A DNA stretch of 64,000 bases from Phocoena phocoena (taxonomy: Eukaryota; Chordata; Mammalia; Artiodactyla; Phocoenidae): positions 89,930,894 through 89,994,893 of the forward strand of contig NC_089228.1 of assembly GCF_963924675.1 (NCBI RefSeq). Reading direction: 5' to 3'. A model generated the notes under the pieces. The model did not search any database and was not told where the DNA came from. It saw only the letters and a program-made list of their open reading frames with translations. Each line of letters opens with the position of its first letter. Position 1 is the first letter of the stretch. Both the position numbers and the translations under genes were made by a program. Positions 13,196 through 26,933 of the stretch are shown one piece after another.

Positions 13196-14760
13196 TTTTT
13201 TGTTTGTTTAAATCATACACTTATATACCAAATTTCCTTCTAAACAAGAGCCTTTCTTTTTCATATTGAATCTCTCAGACACTTAGGCCATGTGGTACAA
13301 AGCTGTGTGAAAGTGATCACAGCAAAAGGATCTTAAAGCCAATTCCTTCCTCTTTATGAAGGGCTGGCATATTAGAAGTGAACAAACATCTTTTAAAAGA
13401 AGAATCATTTTACCATTGAGTTATTCATTAATACTCATCATTCAGAGCAGCAAACAGAAGGCTGGGATAAATCAACACTTCTCCGTATAGATTATTGGTT
13501 ACAGAATCCTTAGACTTTTGCTTGTCTTATAATGATTTAACATAGTTTTAAAATACCTGGAAGAGAAAGTAGATAGGAAAGTCACCCACTATGCACATAA
13601 GCAGATCAATAATAGCAGTAGAGCATGACACATGCTATGACAGGACAGGGTGTTGTAAGAGCTCCTGGGGGCCCTGAACTAAGCCAAGAGAGAGGTCTTG
13701 AGAGGCCTCTTGGGGATGATGGCACCTACCATGACCTTTTGCACAAGAGTTGTAGACTGTTCTCTCAAAACACAGTAACAGAGACGGTGGTGACCCTGTA
13801 TGCACACAGTGGGTCAGAAAGCACCTCTATGTCCCCTGTGTGCAATTCTAGTTGGTTTCAAGAAAGATATAGAAAAGTTAGAGACATTGCGGTGATGCGG
13901 AGAAGAGTAACAAAAGAGATTAACTTCCATGTGGGGACACCTGTGTTTCCATGTATGAGTCAATGTCATGAATACATCTCTTAATATTTGGGCCCTCAGC
14001 ACCACTTTCTTCCCTCCCCACCCCAGTCACCAACTGGTGCTGCCTCAATTACTGATGGATAAAAATTGGCAAGCTGCAATTTTGTTTATGCAACATTCTG
14101 GAAGAAGACATCCACAGAAGGTGGCCTTAGTGGCAAGACTACTGTTGATCTATGTAGTGAATAGAAGCTAAAATATGAATTTTCAGGTTTGAGAATTTAT
14201 GTCTATATAAATATACCTTATGTCTTATGATGCTGTGATAGAGTAAAAAGAAATTCAGACTGTTCTTAATCTGAAGCATTTAAAATAAATGTTTGAGGAG
14301 AAGATTTGGTTAAATTTTATAAAAATCATGAAAAACAGAATTGACCTGTCTTTCCATGTCGCATAACTCCAGAGGTGCCATGCATCATTTGCATTGTGTT
14401 CAGTACCCCCTGGGGCTCTGCAGTGTGGTGACCCTGGAGATGGCATACATTTGTACGATAAATCTCAGAGTCCTTCAACTACGGGGCAACCACTGAAGCC
14501 GGAAAAATATAAATTTAAGACAAATTAAATAATTTCTATCTAGCATAGCTGATAAGAAAATCCTAAATCTTAATTTCTTAAAAAATTGTGCAGGCTGAAA
14601 ATATAAAAAATAAATAATATAGTATTGGAATATAGTCCAAAGAATAAAATGAATATCTATGAGTCTATAATGATAACAACAAATGATGGACTAGATAAAT
14701 AAATAGGGGAAAAGAGACAAATTTACCTCACAGAAGAATTCTGAATACTATATGTTAATA
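13196..14760. other. Unannotated intergenic sequence
   Basis: No supported feature. The 119-codon open frame at 13625-13984 (+) has no recognisable domain, splice context or conserved look, and I treat it as chance. Confidence 0.5.
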
Positions 14761-15410
14761 CTTTCCCTCCGGAAAAGGGAGCTTAATTACCTTCCTCTGA
14801 AGTGTGGCATGGACTTAGTGACTCATTTCCAAAGAATAGAACATGGGGAATGAAAAAGAGAAACTTTACAGTGGTGAAACCTGACAGACACAACCTTTAA
14901 GTGGTCAAGGTCAACCTCAGCAGTGACAAGCCATGTTGACATCATGTACCCCTAATATCATGTGATGAAACGGGCACCTTATCCTTTGTTTTTCTTTCCC
15001 AAAACTTACAACCTTAGTCTAATAATGTAAGAAATATCAGATAAACTCAAATTGAGGATCATTCTACCAAATACCTGACCAGTACCCTTCAAAACTGCCA
15101 AACTCATGGAAAACAAGGCGAGTCTGAGAAACTCAGACCAGAGGAGACTAAGATGACATGACAACTCAATGCAATGTGGTCTCTCTAATGGGATCCTGGG
15201 ACAGAAGAAAAACTGGTGAAATCCAAATAAAGTTGGGAGCTCAGATAATAGTTTTGTAGCAATGTTAATTTATTAGTTTTGACAACTATGCTTCAGTTAT
15301 ATAAGACATTAAAATTAAGGGAAGCACTGAATGATTATACAGGAATACTCTGTGCTATCTTTACAACTTTTCCATAAATCTTAAATTATTCCAAAATAAA
15401 AAGTGTATTT
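14760..15410 (+). mobile_element. L1MC/ME-type 3' UTR fossil
   Basis: Plus-strand old L1 3' UTR with the order AAGTGGTCAAGGTCAACCTC, AAATTGAGGATCATTCTACC, AGACTAAGATGACATGACAA, and the usual end ATTATTCCAAAATAAAAAGT. It has no ORF. Confidence 0.7.
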
Positions 15411-15584
15411 AAAAATATATAAATATATTCTAGAAGTATTTATTTAGGTTAATAAATGATAGACACACAATGTGATGTTACGGGAAGCCAGAGATATATG
15501 ATGCAAATCTTTTATCTTTGGGGTATTTGTCAAGGAGGGAAATCAACCCAGTCAATCACCTATTAACTGTAAGATCTTTCAAAA

Positions 15585-15740
15585 TTTGTATTCTCTTTCC
15601 ATGACTTCAATTTCTATGTCTTTAAAAACCGGGATGCTACAGTCTACTTTACAGGATTATTAAGTGAATCAAATGAGATAAGACATATAAAACGCACAGT
15701 GCCTGGCATATAGAAGGCAATTAATAAACAGTGCTTTCCT
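15585..15740 (+). repeat. MIR SINE
   Basis: 3' half of a MIR, with TTTACAGGATTATTAAGTGA and AGTGCCTGGCATATAGAAGG near its tail. Confidence 0.75.
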
Positions 15741-16701
15741 TATTTTTCATAATACCTATCCTGAACTATCACTATCAGACAGGGTATTGTTTTTTATGTC
15801 ATGAAACTAACCCCAACTGACAGTTTTTATAGAAGAATATTTTAAGTCTAAGAAGAAAGATCAATACAAAGAAATTTAGTTCTTGAAGGAACTGTTTTAG
15901 TAAGACAGACTGAATATACACGAAAATTTCATTTAAAAATAAGTGGAAAAGAAAACCTCTTTAAAAAAGTGGAAATGACTCCAAAATCAACCGAGTGATT
16001 AAATGTCAAGGACAGGCAGTGAAAAGTAGAATAAGTCAAAGAAGACTTCCTGGAGGAGGTGAGACTGGGAAAGAGAAAAGGGGGATGTGTGGCAGGTTTG
16101 GGGGGGATTACATTAGAGGATGGCAAGTTGCTTCTGAAGCAAGAAAGCTTAGAGGCTTGGGCCAATAACCCATGGGCAAAACTGTGAAAAGTTCAGTGTA
16201 ACCTCAGTTTTCTCCTTCTCTGCTTTGAGAAGGGCTCTTAATCTCTCCTGGTTTGGCGTTTCTCTCTCCCCTTACCTTGAAGATCCCTCATGTCACCTCC
16301 CAGCTGTTGAGGACCATGCCATGTGGGATGTTATCTAGACTTGCTCATGGACTTCCCAGACCTCTGGCCATTTATCACAAATTATCATCCAGGTACCCCA
16401 TTCCTGGTGGCTCTTATAGACTTTAGAAGCTAATCTTCATTGTGAATGCCTGAGGATGAATTACTACGCTTTCCTTCCCAGAGAGCATCTATGTTTAAAT
16501 ATTTGGTAGAGCCAAAAAGACAAATAATTTTACATAGGGACCAAATGTGTAGGTACATAGGTTGGCTCAAGGCTGGATCAGAGAATGGAAAAGCAATATG
16601 GTTAATGACAAGAGAAGCCAGAAAATGAAGAGAGGAGGGGTAGGAAGGTAGCGGAAACATTAAAAGTTGGGCCATGTAGTTCATCCAGAAGGGGCTTTCT
16701 C

Positions 16702-16901
16702 CGCCTCAGCACTACTGACATTTGGGGCTGGGGAGGTCTTCAAGGTGGGGGCTGTCCTGCGACTGTAGGACATTTAGCAGCATCCCTGGCCTCTACCCAT
16801 CATACGCCAATAGCACCTTCCTACTTGTGACTACTGGAAATGTCTCCGTACATTGCCTAATGTCCACTGGAGGCAAAACTACCCTTGGTTGAGAACCACT
16901 G
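16702..16901 (-). repeat. MER5A-type hAT-Charlie MITE
   Basis: Begins CTCAGCACTACTGACATTTG and ends GTTGAGAACCACTG, with TTTAGCAGCATCCCTGGCCT in the middle, as in MER5A. It is a near-full-length, non-autonomous DNA transposon fossil of about 200 bp. Confidence 0.85.
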
Positions 16902-16904
16902 GGT

Positions 16905-17740
16905 TAGAGAGTCAGGCTATTATCAATGTGGATGTTTTTCTATTTGTTGTGTGGGAGACATGGAGTTAATTTCTGGATAATTTCAGAGTATCCTGCTCGG
17001 ACAGTAGTTTGAATCAAATACTCCCAGTTGATTTTTTGCTCTTGTTTTTCTAGGTAGGATCAGTTGATAGAGAGCAGTGAGGTCTTCCATTGGGAGTGTG
17101 CAAATTTTCCACACTAACGGGAAGTAGTCACACAGCACCTCTCATTTTTTTCAACAAAAGCGGCAGCTTCTGGGTGCTCTGTGGGTGTAGTAGAGCTCTA
17201 GGTGGAAGGGAGTGGAGACAAGTTCTGGCAAAGCAGATTTTTACATGTGGAGGGGGAGATTCCTGAAAAGCATGCAGTACATCTTCAAGGAGGATGATGA
17301 AGGCACAGATGTCATCTTTTAACTCCAGGAGGAAAACATATTTGCAATTAATAAGCAGTTTGGATTGGGCGACCAGTATATTTTAGGGAAATATTGGTTC
17401 TTAGGTAGTGTGATCATAATACTCTCACACGAGACAGACTCTCTTCTGCATGGGGGACAGGATGGGACATTAAAAGGTGTGGAGGCATGCCAGTGTCCCT
17501 CTGTAGGTTTTCTCTTGCAAGGTGTCACCTCTTCTTTTCTTTCATTCCCACCCATATGTGGGAGACCTGTCTTTGAGGTGGCGTATGAAAAAGCAGCACA
17601 ACAGTTTGAGATCTGGCTAAGAATTTTCAACTTATTCTAATTCTTAGCAGGTAATAAGTGTGATGATACAACTCCCCCTACCCCATCCCCTAATGACCTC
17701 TGTCCACATTTTATTCCTTTTTTCTTCCCATTCCCTGGGA
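16905..17740. other. Unannotated intergenic sequence
   Basis: No supported gene or repeat. Overlapping open frames of about 90-100 codons on both strands around 17320-17640 have no coding signature. Confidence 0.5.
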
Positions 17741-17900
17741 ATTCTTTATATATTGTCATATTATTCTTTATATATTTCTTTTCTTTATATATTGTCACAT
17801 TATTTATTCAAGAGATAATTATTGAGTATTTATTATGTGCAGAGCCTGTCAGGCCAAGGACTGCTGGTACCTAGAGACCCCATGCTGCCCTCAAGCCACC
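17741..17900 (+). repeat. Local AT-rich duplication plus possible MIR/L2 piece
   Basis: TTCTTTATATATTGTCA(T/C)ATTATT occurs twice, about 17740-17764 and 17782-17805, with a partial third copy between. It is followed by TTATTGAGTATTTATTATGTGC, a segment typical of MIR/L2-class fossils. Confidence 0.45.
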
Positions 17901-18999
17901 AGGCAGTACAAGTGGCCTGGGCAGGTAGCAGCAGTAGGAGAGGGAGGGGTCTGGGAGAGGCAGGTGGGATGCCCAGAGCAGGCTGGCAGCTGGAGATGGG
18001 CAGAAGTCCCAGCCTCAGTTCTCTAGCCTGAATTGGGGTCAGGAATCTAGTCCTCTACTGAAAAAAAAGACCTGACAGGGAACTCTCCTGAAAGAACTGG
18101 GGTCCTAGGCAACTTATCCATACAGAGACTGAGAAGAATAAGCCAGAGGCCAGTGACAGGGACTGGATGGGGCCAGTCCCCAGCTGGCCACGACCCCAGC
18201 TCCTTGCTAAGGGCAGGGACACTCTGATCAGAGGTAAACACCTCTACTGCTTCTGCTACTGCTCACGACCTGTAAAGTAAGGCTGATTGCTTCTGAGCTA
18301 CCTCAGCTTCTGATCTCTGCTTCCAACATTCCAGTGGTCCAGGAGCAGGACTGGCCCCAACATCCAAGTATATCCATGTCCTAAATGTCGAAAAGGGAAG
18401 CAGTATAGAACGAAAGAGGAAAGAGAAAGGAGAATGCTGTGACGTATGATTCTTAGAACTCCGCTTTCTCAATCACCTGTATCCTTGCATAGGAGTGCTT
18501 GGATTATCATTGTGTGTGTGTGCTTGTGTGTGAAAAAGTGATTTCTTTTCTGATATCACATAAAGTCTCACAATATACCTGTTCTCTGAAATAAGTGTTC
18601 TTGACCTGAGCTCCACAGCTGGGTTTCGGGAAATCTGTGACTCTGAAATTGTAAGCACTTGTAAATTTTTTTTTCTTAGCAGGGAGGTCCTCAGCTGTCT
18701 TCAGATCCCCAACGAATCTGTGATCCATGTAGCTTAAAAATAGCTGTGCTGTGAGTAACAGGATCCTGGGAGCCTGATATGTGATAAAGACTTCTCTATT
18801 AATGTCACCACCTCTTCTTTTCCTCATTTTCCTCTCTTTTTAAAAGCTCCCCTCCTGAATTTGAATATTCTCTCAAAAATCCACTTTAGAACACACAGGA
18901 GTATGTACCAATAATATAGAGTCTGATTCCATCCAAACAACTCTGAACACTAGCATACCATACCAATGGCTTTCATTTACATTCTCTTAATTCTTACAA

Positions 19000-19085
19000 C
19001 TATTCTAAGAACTAGATGTTAAGTGACTTGCTGAAAGACACACAGCAAGCAAATATTGTGTTGAGACACAAAACCTTTTCCTCTG
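19000..19085 (-). repeat. MIR SINE fragment
   Basis: Minus-strand MIR core: AAGTGACTTGCTGAAAGACA followed by CACAGCAAGCAA. It is short and diverged. 17901-18999 shows nothing else that I can identify. Confidence 0.6.
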
Positions 19086-22000
19086 ATCCTGAGAACAGCA
19101 AGCTATCTTTTCAACTACCCCATAATCCTGCCAGGCTGGAGCATGAAGACAAAGACCACAGTGATCAGAGATTTACCAGGTCTGTTATATACCACTAATC
19201 ATTCTTCATAACCACGTAAGTCTCTACATCATAGCATGCAGTTGCACTTAACTAATACAGAAACTGAGGCCAAGAACGCTCTTCGTCAGCAATGTCAAAA
19301 GTGCAGGGGACTAGATTTCTTAATTGTTGTTTCTCCTGAGGCCTTTAAACAAATGACAACAATGGAGAACAGTCACTAAAAGTTAAAATTCAGTGTATAA
19401 AAAAAAATCTGTGTTGATTATCTCGGAGTTGGACTGTCTTGAATCTCTTTGGACTTGTAGGGACCCAAACGGGCAGGTCTACCCAGCTGAGAACTGCCGC
19501 CATTAATCACATTATTCAAGGTGAAAAAACACTATTGCTTCTATTACCTGGAGACTTCAGACATTTTGTTTTTCTTAAGAGAAGTTTCCTTTGGTCTGGC
19601 TTATCTGGATAATCCCCTGGTTCTTAGCTTTGTTTTGCTTGATGCCACTGTGATCATAAAGGATTTGATATTTTTGGAGCAAAACCATTTACAAATATTA
19701 CGGAAATAGTGCTATGAGAAACCATTTTCAGCAGGGCAAGGGCTTCTGTTAAATAGGCTTCTCAAACCACACACACACACACACACACACAATTAGGAAT
19801 TCTTTTCCTGTGTGGAAAGAACACCTTTATTTTATCCATAGCCTTCTAAAGCTCCCTTCGCCTCACGTAGGATGCTGCATAATATAAACATAGATCATGT
19901 TTATGATCAGTTAATTTTTCCTCTGTTCAGTGATCTCCCTCCCTCTTTCTCTCTCTCCCTCCCTTCATTTCTTTTTGCCAGTTCAGTGCTTCTAAAAGCC
20001 CCAACAAACATCTGAAGAGCTGCAATACCCACAGTAAGTCCTCGTTGTGTTATGAGCTTGTAAGACACACAATGCCAACCCTGCTCAGTAATCTTGTCAA
20101 GCCTGCCTCTCCACCTTCCCATCCTCATTCCAGGAGCCTATTAAATTAATGAGATAGAAGTCCGCGCTACAGCGGTCGACATGTTACTGGTGTAGAGCGT
20201 CGGTGCTGTTACAGTGTGCCTGTTTTCTCTCCTGGGACGTTTAATTTCCGCTTCTCAAATGAGCTGCGAAGCCGTGAGGCCTGGCAGTGTTCGTTCTCGG
20301 CACTCCGCGATGCAGATAATGAGGGTACTGATAGGTGCCTAGGAGACTGTGATGGCTCCAAGCGCAGCCATGGTCTGATAATGCTTTATGCCAGCAGTGT
20401 CACAGCGGAACCGCTATCATCCCTTAAGGAATGGTTCATCTTTATGTGTAATACAGCAGCTGTCACCTAAATGGCTAATGGGGAAGCAAAGTAGAACCAG
20501 AGAGCTAGTAATCTTTGTCACTTAATAATTTTAAAGTCATCAGACTTCAGTGGCTCCTGCAAGTTCCAATAAAAGTGCACTTGCCGATTTTACGCTATTT
20601 GTGGGGGCTTAACTGTAAACTGAGAAATCCGTGGTGCTGTTCTGTGCAAATCTAATTTAGTATAGTTTGAATAGCCAAGTCATTAAAATGTATTATAGGT
20701 GTAAGATGCTGGGACGGTGGAGTGTTTGCATTTAAGAGGAAGATTTATTGGGCTTGCAGCATCCACTGTGAACCTTCTACAACGACATTAGCTAACATCT
20801 GTCGGAAAATGTCGAGATGCAGGGCAGAAGACATGCACACAGAATGTACGCTTTCATGAGTTGGAACAACTAACCGGAAACATGGGGTAGCACATGCAAT
20901 TTAATTAGTAATGGGACCTGTGTCTGCACAGGCACACACATGCATGGGTGAGGGGTATATGGGTGTGTGAAGGGGCATGTGTGTGTACTCGTAGGTACAT
21001 ACAAACACGCATCCTTTCTAATTGACTTCCAACTCCTACAGAGAGGGAAGTGAAGTCTGCTTGGATTTCAGGAGCAGGGTAATAATACTGGAACAGTCAA
21101 TACAAAGGATGTCTGTGTTGACACTGTCCCATTAGTATTTCCTGGCAGATTAGTTTGTTTGCTCTGCCTAAGTGCACAAAATTATAGGAGGTGAGTTAGT
21201 AGGCTAGGGCACTGGATTCTGAAGGCAAGCCAAGCTAATTTCAATCACACCTACAAACCAGACTTAATCTTTGAGGAGTTACGGCACCTGCACTGGCAAA
21301 GGTTGAGAGGCGAGAGATTCTAGAAGGCACAGATAGAGCAATTGTCCAGGGGAAGAGGTAGCAAAAGAATGGACCCATAATACTCTTAGGGAATAAATTA
21401 ACGGATATTTTGAAATCTGAGAACTATTCTCGTATATAAGTGTGAGGTATGCCGCCCAAACAAATATAAAACATGTTCCAAGGAAATACTGACCAGGAGA
21501 CAGTCAAGGTGCTTGCTAACAGATGAGGGAGAGTCAAATGCGTGTGAAATACATTTAAGCAGCACTACATATTACATTCTTCTCTTTTCGTCACTGAGTG
21601 GTTTGGGCCTACTGTCAAATGTGAGTCCCGCTAGGAGAAAAATAACTGGGATGGGATGGCGGAACTGAGGTTCTGGATGGCATTCGACATCTTCACTTCA
21701 TCTCTGCCTTCCAGATCATTCTGCTATTCTCCTTCTAAATCTTGGGTCAAATGTGAGCAAAGCTAATGAGAAATTTCAATTCTGTAATCAGCTTCCCTCC
21801 AAAGACTGCGCTTCTCCTGCTGAACTCACTTACTGGAGGACCTCAGGCAGTCATGCACCGGGGGTCCGAAGGTATAGATGTTTAGCTCAAGTCCCTTAAG
21901 TCTCCACCTTATTTACAGCACATCTCAGACGATGCAGTCATAGCTGACTGTTTTGAATAAATACATAGATTTTAAACAAGGTTTTTAGAAGCACTCTCAG

Positions 22001-25000
22001 GTTTGTGATATCTGAGCCAAAACCAGGTACTGACACAAGTGTTGGAAGCATTTACTAACACCTGCAGTCTCCTCAGTCGTGTGTCTCTTGGCAAGTAAGA
22101 AAAGAAACGCAGATACAACAGAGTCATCAAAAAAAATTAGACTGGTAATGGAAAAATAAAGAAGTTTGCATTTGCCTAATAGAATAATAACACGATGTTC
22201 AACATATATTAAAATTGGTAAAAGTTTCTTCCGTATTCATTAGAAAATTGTTAATCACCATGAGCTCCTTATGGATCCTTACGGATGTGATTAATAAGCT
22301 CTATGCAAAATCCATTCAAATTTAGCCTCCTTTAAAGTGCACTTAATATAAAATGTCATATTTTAGGTCAGATCTTCATTTCATTGCCATTTCAATGGGA
22401 AGCACTATATTTGTGATTTGAAAATCACAGGAAAGATGTTTTTTCTGAGGTAGGAGTTTGAAAGTCAGTATTACCAGCATTTTAAAAAAAAGGAAGCTAA
22501 CATCTCAAATGTCTTACTTTTCTCATTTATTCAAACCAGGTTTGAATCCTTTCTGTTTTTGAAAAAAGAAAGGTTTTGCTCCACACAGGGCGCAGAGGTA
22601 ATGATTGCGCATCTGTTGCTGGAATGCAGCAAACTGGGAAGAACTAACTACGTGCAATTCAATAACGTATATTTAGCATATTTTCATTGCACCAAATATC
22701 AGCTGATCCACCTCTTATTAGTATAAATGGCATAGATTAGTGTCAGGCATTTTCAACAGTGAAGAAATTACAGGAGTCTGCAAGGCTCATTAGGCTCTGG
22801 CTGCATGGTAACGAGGGGCCAGGCCTTATTAATAAGACGAGGAAAAGATAAAACTAAGCTGCAAGGAAAAAAAGGAACAAAATACTCCTTCAAAAATTCT
22901 CCAGCATTTAAAAAGTAAGACGACGGCACTGGGTGATCCTTTTCCTTCCTGATTTTCTAGCCATTTGTGTAGATCTGCACTGCCCTTTATTTATTTTTTT
23001 GCCTTAATGTAAAAAAACATTATCCTGGTTCAGTTAATGTCAAATAAATAACAGAAACCGTGTTATTCTAGGCGAGTGAGATGGTTGTCAACTTATGCTT
23101 CTGATTAGCCATTCCAGAGTCAAGTTCAGGTTGTGCATTTACACCTCTACTTTCTCCCACCACAATCAGGTAAGGAAGATGGGGAAATAACCTGCCTCAG
23201 CTTTCAGAAATAAGAGGATTTCTGACTCCCCCCAGCTTCCACGCCTCACTGTGTTTGAATATCTCGGTGGCAATATTCGAAGAGCAATCCTTCCTTAGAA
23301 AGGAAGGTAAAGAAGAGGCTAAAGTGAGAGTGAAATGACCATGGCTCTTGAGGTTTGTTTTGAACCAGCATTATCACTGGCATCCTTCCAGTTCCAGAAC
23401 ACCGCCATTTTTGGTAGGTGACAACTGTAAGGTGAGATGGACAGTTCTCAGCACCAGGCCCATTTTGTATTTGCAGCATGTCTGCATACTGCGTGCAAAC
23501 ATGGAAATGCGTGGATTCTGGGATGTAGAGAGGTGGGTGGGTATTCAGTGCCTTCTAACTTCCACTGCCTCAAATTGTTTGGATGATTGAGGCAGTGGTA
23601 ACTGGCGTCTTAATCTGCATTAAGTTTTTTTTTTTAAGCTTCTTTTCTTTTCTCTACTTCACATGGCTTGTTTTCACAGACCAATAATCAGTTGCAAATT
23701 ATTGCAGATCTGCAATAATACATTTAGAAGTATTTCCTCCCAGTAAAATTTTGTGTACATACAAAATTATACCCTCAACATATTTGAATATATGCTTATA
23801 TAAACACTGTGGTTTTTAGGTACTGGATAAGGCATTTTCTGAGATAGTTAACTCAAATATCTGGGAAGGCAAATTTTAAAAAATAAGAACTACATGAATG
23901 TGTCCATTTTAATCATACCAGTTTCATCAAGGCAACTTCTGTGAAATAACTCCACAAAAGCTTCTCACAGAGTCAATGTGAAGGAAACAGTTGTCTCTCT
24001 TTTCTTTTTAATCTTTAATATGGAAACATAGAAATATTTTCTGACCATCACTTTTCCAAGCAGGTTTTACCAATAGAATTGGAATCCGGCTCATGGAAAC
24101 TTTGAAAATCTCAAACCTCCCAAATCCCCATCATGAAAGATCGTGTGTATTACTTGATTTTCTAAAGTGAGGAGACATACATTAAAAAAATATTTCTCTT
24201 ATTGTTACATTTCAGGCACGTTTACTGTTAGCTGGTTGGCTTCATTATGTATCATAGTCTGAATCTACAAATCAAGTGTAATTAGACTTAGCAAACTGAT
24301 TGGATTTCTAATTAAGCTACATTGGAAACAATGCACAATCAGTAAATACTCTGACTAGGTACATTTTAAAGAGCAACTCTTGGGCTTTTTGCTGATGACT
24401 AGACACCAGTGTCATTAAATTTGTTGGTGGCAAGCAAATTTTAAAGCTAAAATAGAGGCAATTAGTAAAGATCTTGAAATATTTAATCACGTTTGTCCAA
24501 TTAGTATGCAATTAGGCAGTGGTGTGGCGTGGGACAGGCATTCTGCTTCTGTGCTTGGTGCAGAAGGATCCCTTTGAAATTCTGCTGTTTAGTTTATTGA
24601 TATATAAAACGGAAGTTATGGTTGTAATTTCCAATTTAAAAAAAATACTGTGCAGATGGTCTGACTATATATTTAACAATGTTAAACAAATCCAAACAAG
24701 GGAAGCATGGTACCTGAAATTACACAGCTGTGATCTGTGAATAAGCTCTGGATCATAGTAGATTACAGCTGTGCTTATCTCAATCCTTGAAACCGCCAGG
24801 CATTTTACACTGGAGAAATCTGGAACCTGATAAGCTCGCCCAACAGGTCTTAAAATGATTGGCATCTCCTTACTTGAGCAGATGCACCCTTCCTGGTGGT
24901 TAGCTCAGCTCCTAGGTCTGCACCTCTGAGTTCCAGTGGGTTAAATTTTATGCAGAGGGAGGGATGGGAAGAGATCCTGCAAGAAGTTGATCTGGGAGGT

Positions 25001-26605
25001 ATCAATAAGCTGGACAGCAATGTTACTTGATGTTCTCGTTGCAAACCAAGAGCTCCTATCTACTTAGCTATATCCTTGGGATGGGGCAATGTCAGTGGGA
25101 GGTTTGGCATGCCCACTGCAAAAGGAAAGAAGAATGTCCCTTGTTTTAAACACTTAATTTGCATTGCCCCGCCACAAAACAGAGTACTAGTCTCTTTAGT
25201 TTTGCTGGAAAGCCAAGGGCATTTTCCTGACATTCTTGTTTGGATGATCTTTGGAAAGGCAATACCATTTCCATTTTAAGAGAAGGCTATGGAAAGGTCA
25301 CAAGGCCATATGTGTCTCAATCAGCAGTTAGACGGAGGGCTGACTGACCTCAAAGACACCTGGAAAGTGCCATTCCATGGAGTTGTCAGATAAGACAATG
25401 AGGTGATTGTAAGAGAAAATGAGGAACATAAACGGTGGGAGGGGGTGGTTGGGAGTAGGAAGGGGGGCTGGGAGGAGTGGAGGGATGTACTAAGAAGAAC
25501 TCACTATGTACCCAGGTATTCTGTGGAACTTACTTGAGACAAACGAATGTCTCCCATTTTCTTCTGGGATATTGACTTCATGCTTTGTCAGATTTAACAA
25601 TCTAAATACCATCTTAACTGGGAAATGAAAAGATGTTTATGGATAAATAAATTTGTCTTTCTAAACCCTGGTAACCTAATAGGGTAAAATATGTTGAATC
25701 TCAGGAATCTAAGGAGGGATTTGTGGACATAGATCCAGTTCTCCTAGGTGCACCGACATTTCATGTTACCAGATGTAAAATAGTCTGTTGGATAACTTGG
25801 AAACCAATGGGAGGAAAACCTCCTAGGTACTTACGGATGTAAAGGGAAGAGTTCAAAAGAAAAGTAAAATAACAAATGTCCTTGAAAAAAAATGACAGGT
25901 GAATTTATGTGGAGTATGGGATTACAGTACCTAGGAATATAAGACTTTATAATAGGTTTACTGGGAATTTAGTTTAGGAAGCCTTTATCATATTTATTTA
26001 CATATCTACCTTCTTTCTCTAATTCTGAAGGCATTTTTTTTTTCCGTCTAACTTTCTGGAAGCAGGTTACAATTATCATAAGTCAAAGCCAGACATTTTG
26101 AAAGCTTTGAGTATAATTAAATTTTATACTGAGATTTAATTACATTCTTAATTAATTCTATATTTAGAATTTTCATAAATTTATAATTCTAAATATAGAG
26201 AATTCTAAATTTAAAAATTTAGAACATTAGTGAGTAAGTTAGCCATGCATTGTACTTCTGTCTTACTCTTGCCTGAGCAGGAATGGGATTCTAGACTGAA
26301 GATATCTGCTGCTGGGCATGGTCCCAGTGAAGTCTTGAGGGCTAATGCATTCTCAGGACCTTCCGCCACCTAAGCCGATAAGGTAGGGAAGATTATGTTC
26401 ATTTTTACAAAGATGTGGAAGAACAGTACTTGAGCGAGTTTGACAAGGCAAGTAATTTTGTGCTCGGCATAGCCCTTCTTTGCTTTGTGGTCTTTCTACA
26501 GTATTCCTCGTGCCCCCGCCCCCGGGGTCTCTATGTTTCTCTCTGTGGTTTTTCTACACCCCACTCCTACAACCTGCTCTTGGAAAGCCTTCTGGATAGG
26601 ACTGA
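19086..26605. other. Repeat-poor intergenic block, candidate regulatory DNA
   Basis: About 7.5 kb without any SINE, LINE, LTR or DNA transposon that I can recognise, apart from a short (CA)n at 19768-19790. No convincing ORF. It contains TAAT-rich and CpG-retaining stretches, for example 20155-20480. Repeat depletion next to a developmental regulator such as ID4 is typical of cis-regulatory landscapes. The enhancer role is inference, and old repeats beyond recognition by eye may be present. Confidence 0.4.
19768..19790. repeat. (CA)n microsatellite
   Basis: Eleven to twelve perfect CA units. Confidence 0.9.
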
Positions 26606-26789
26606 CCAAGTTCAGCAAATAAAAACACAGGATGCCCCGTGAACTTTGAATTTCAGATAAAGCCATGAATAATCTTTTTTAGTATATAATGGAGCCCATA
26701 TATTACATGGAATATACTTATACTAAAAATTATTTGCTTATCTGAAATTCAAATCTAGCCAGGAGTCCTGTATTCAATCTGGCAATCCT
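26606..26789. repeat. Palindromic DNA-transposon MITE (MER53-like)
   Basis: The left arm, AGCAAATAAAAACACAGGAT then TGAATTTCAGATAAA, is answered by the right arm TTATCTGAAATTCAAAT then CCTGTATTCAATCTGGCA. The whole ~184-bp unit is a decayed inverted repeat around a centre near 26700. The family name is from memory and tentative; the palindromic structure is directly visible. Confidence 0.7.
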
Positions 26790-26933
26790 ACTTCTGGAAC
26801 ACATTCACACTAAGATATAAGTCATTAAGAAAAGCATCATCTTTCTCCCAAGGACAAGTCTTTTTGTGTGTGTCAATCAGAAACTTAGGTTATAGGTGGA
26901 TAGCCTAATGTTGAAATTTTAGGCATCCATTAA

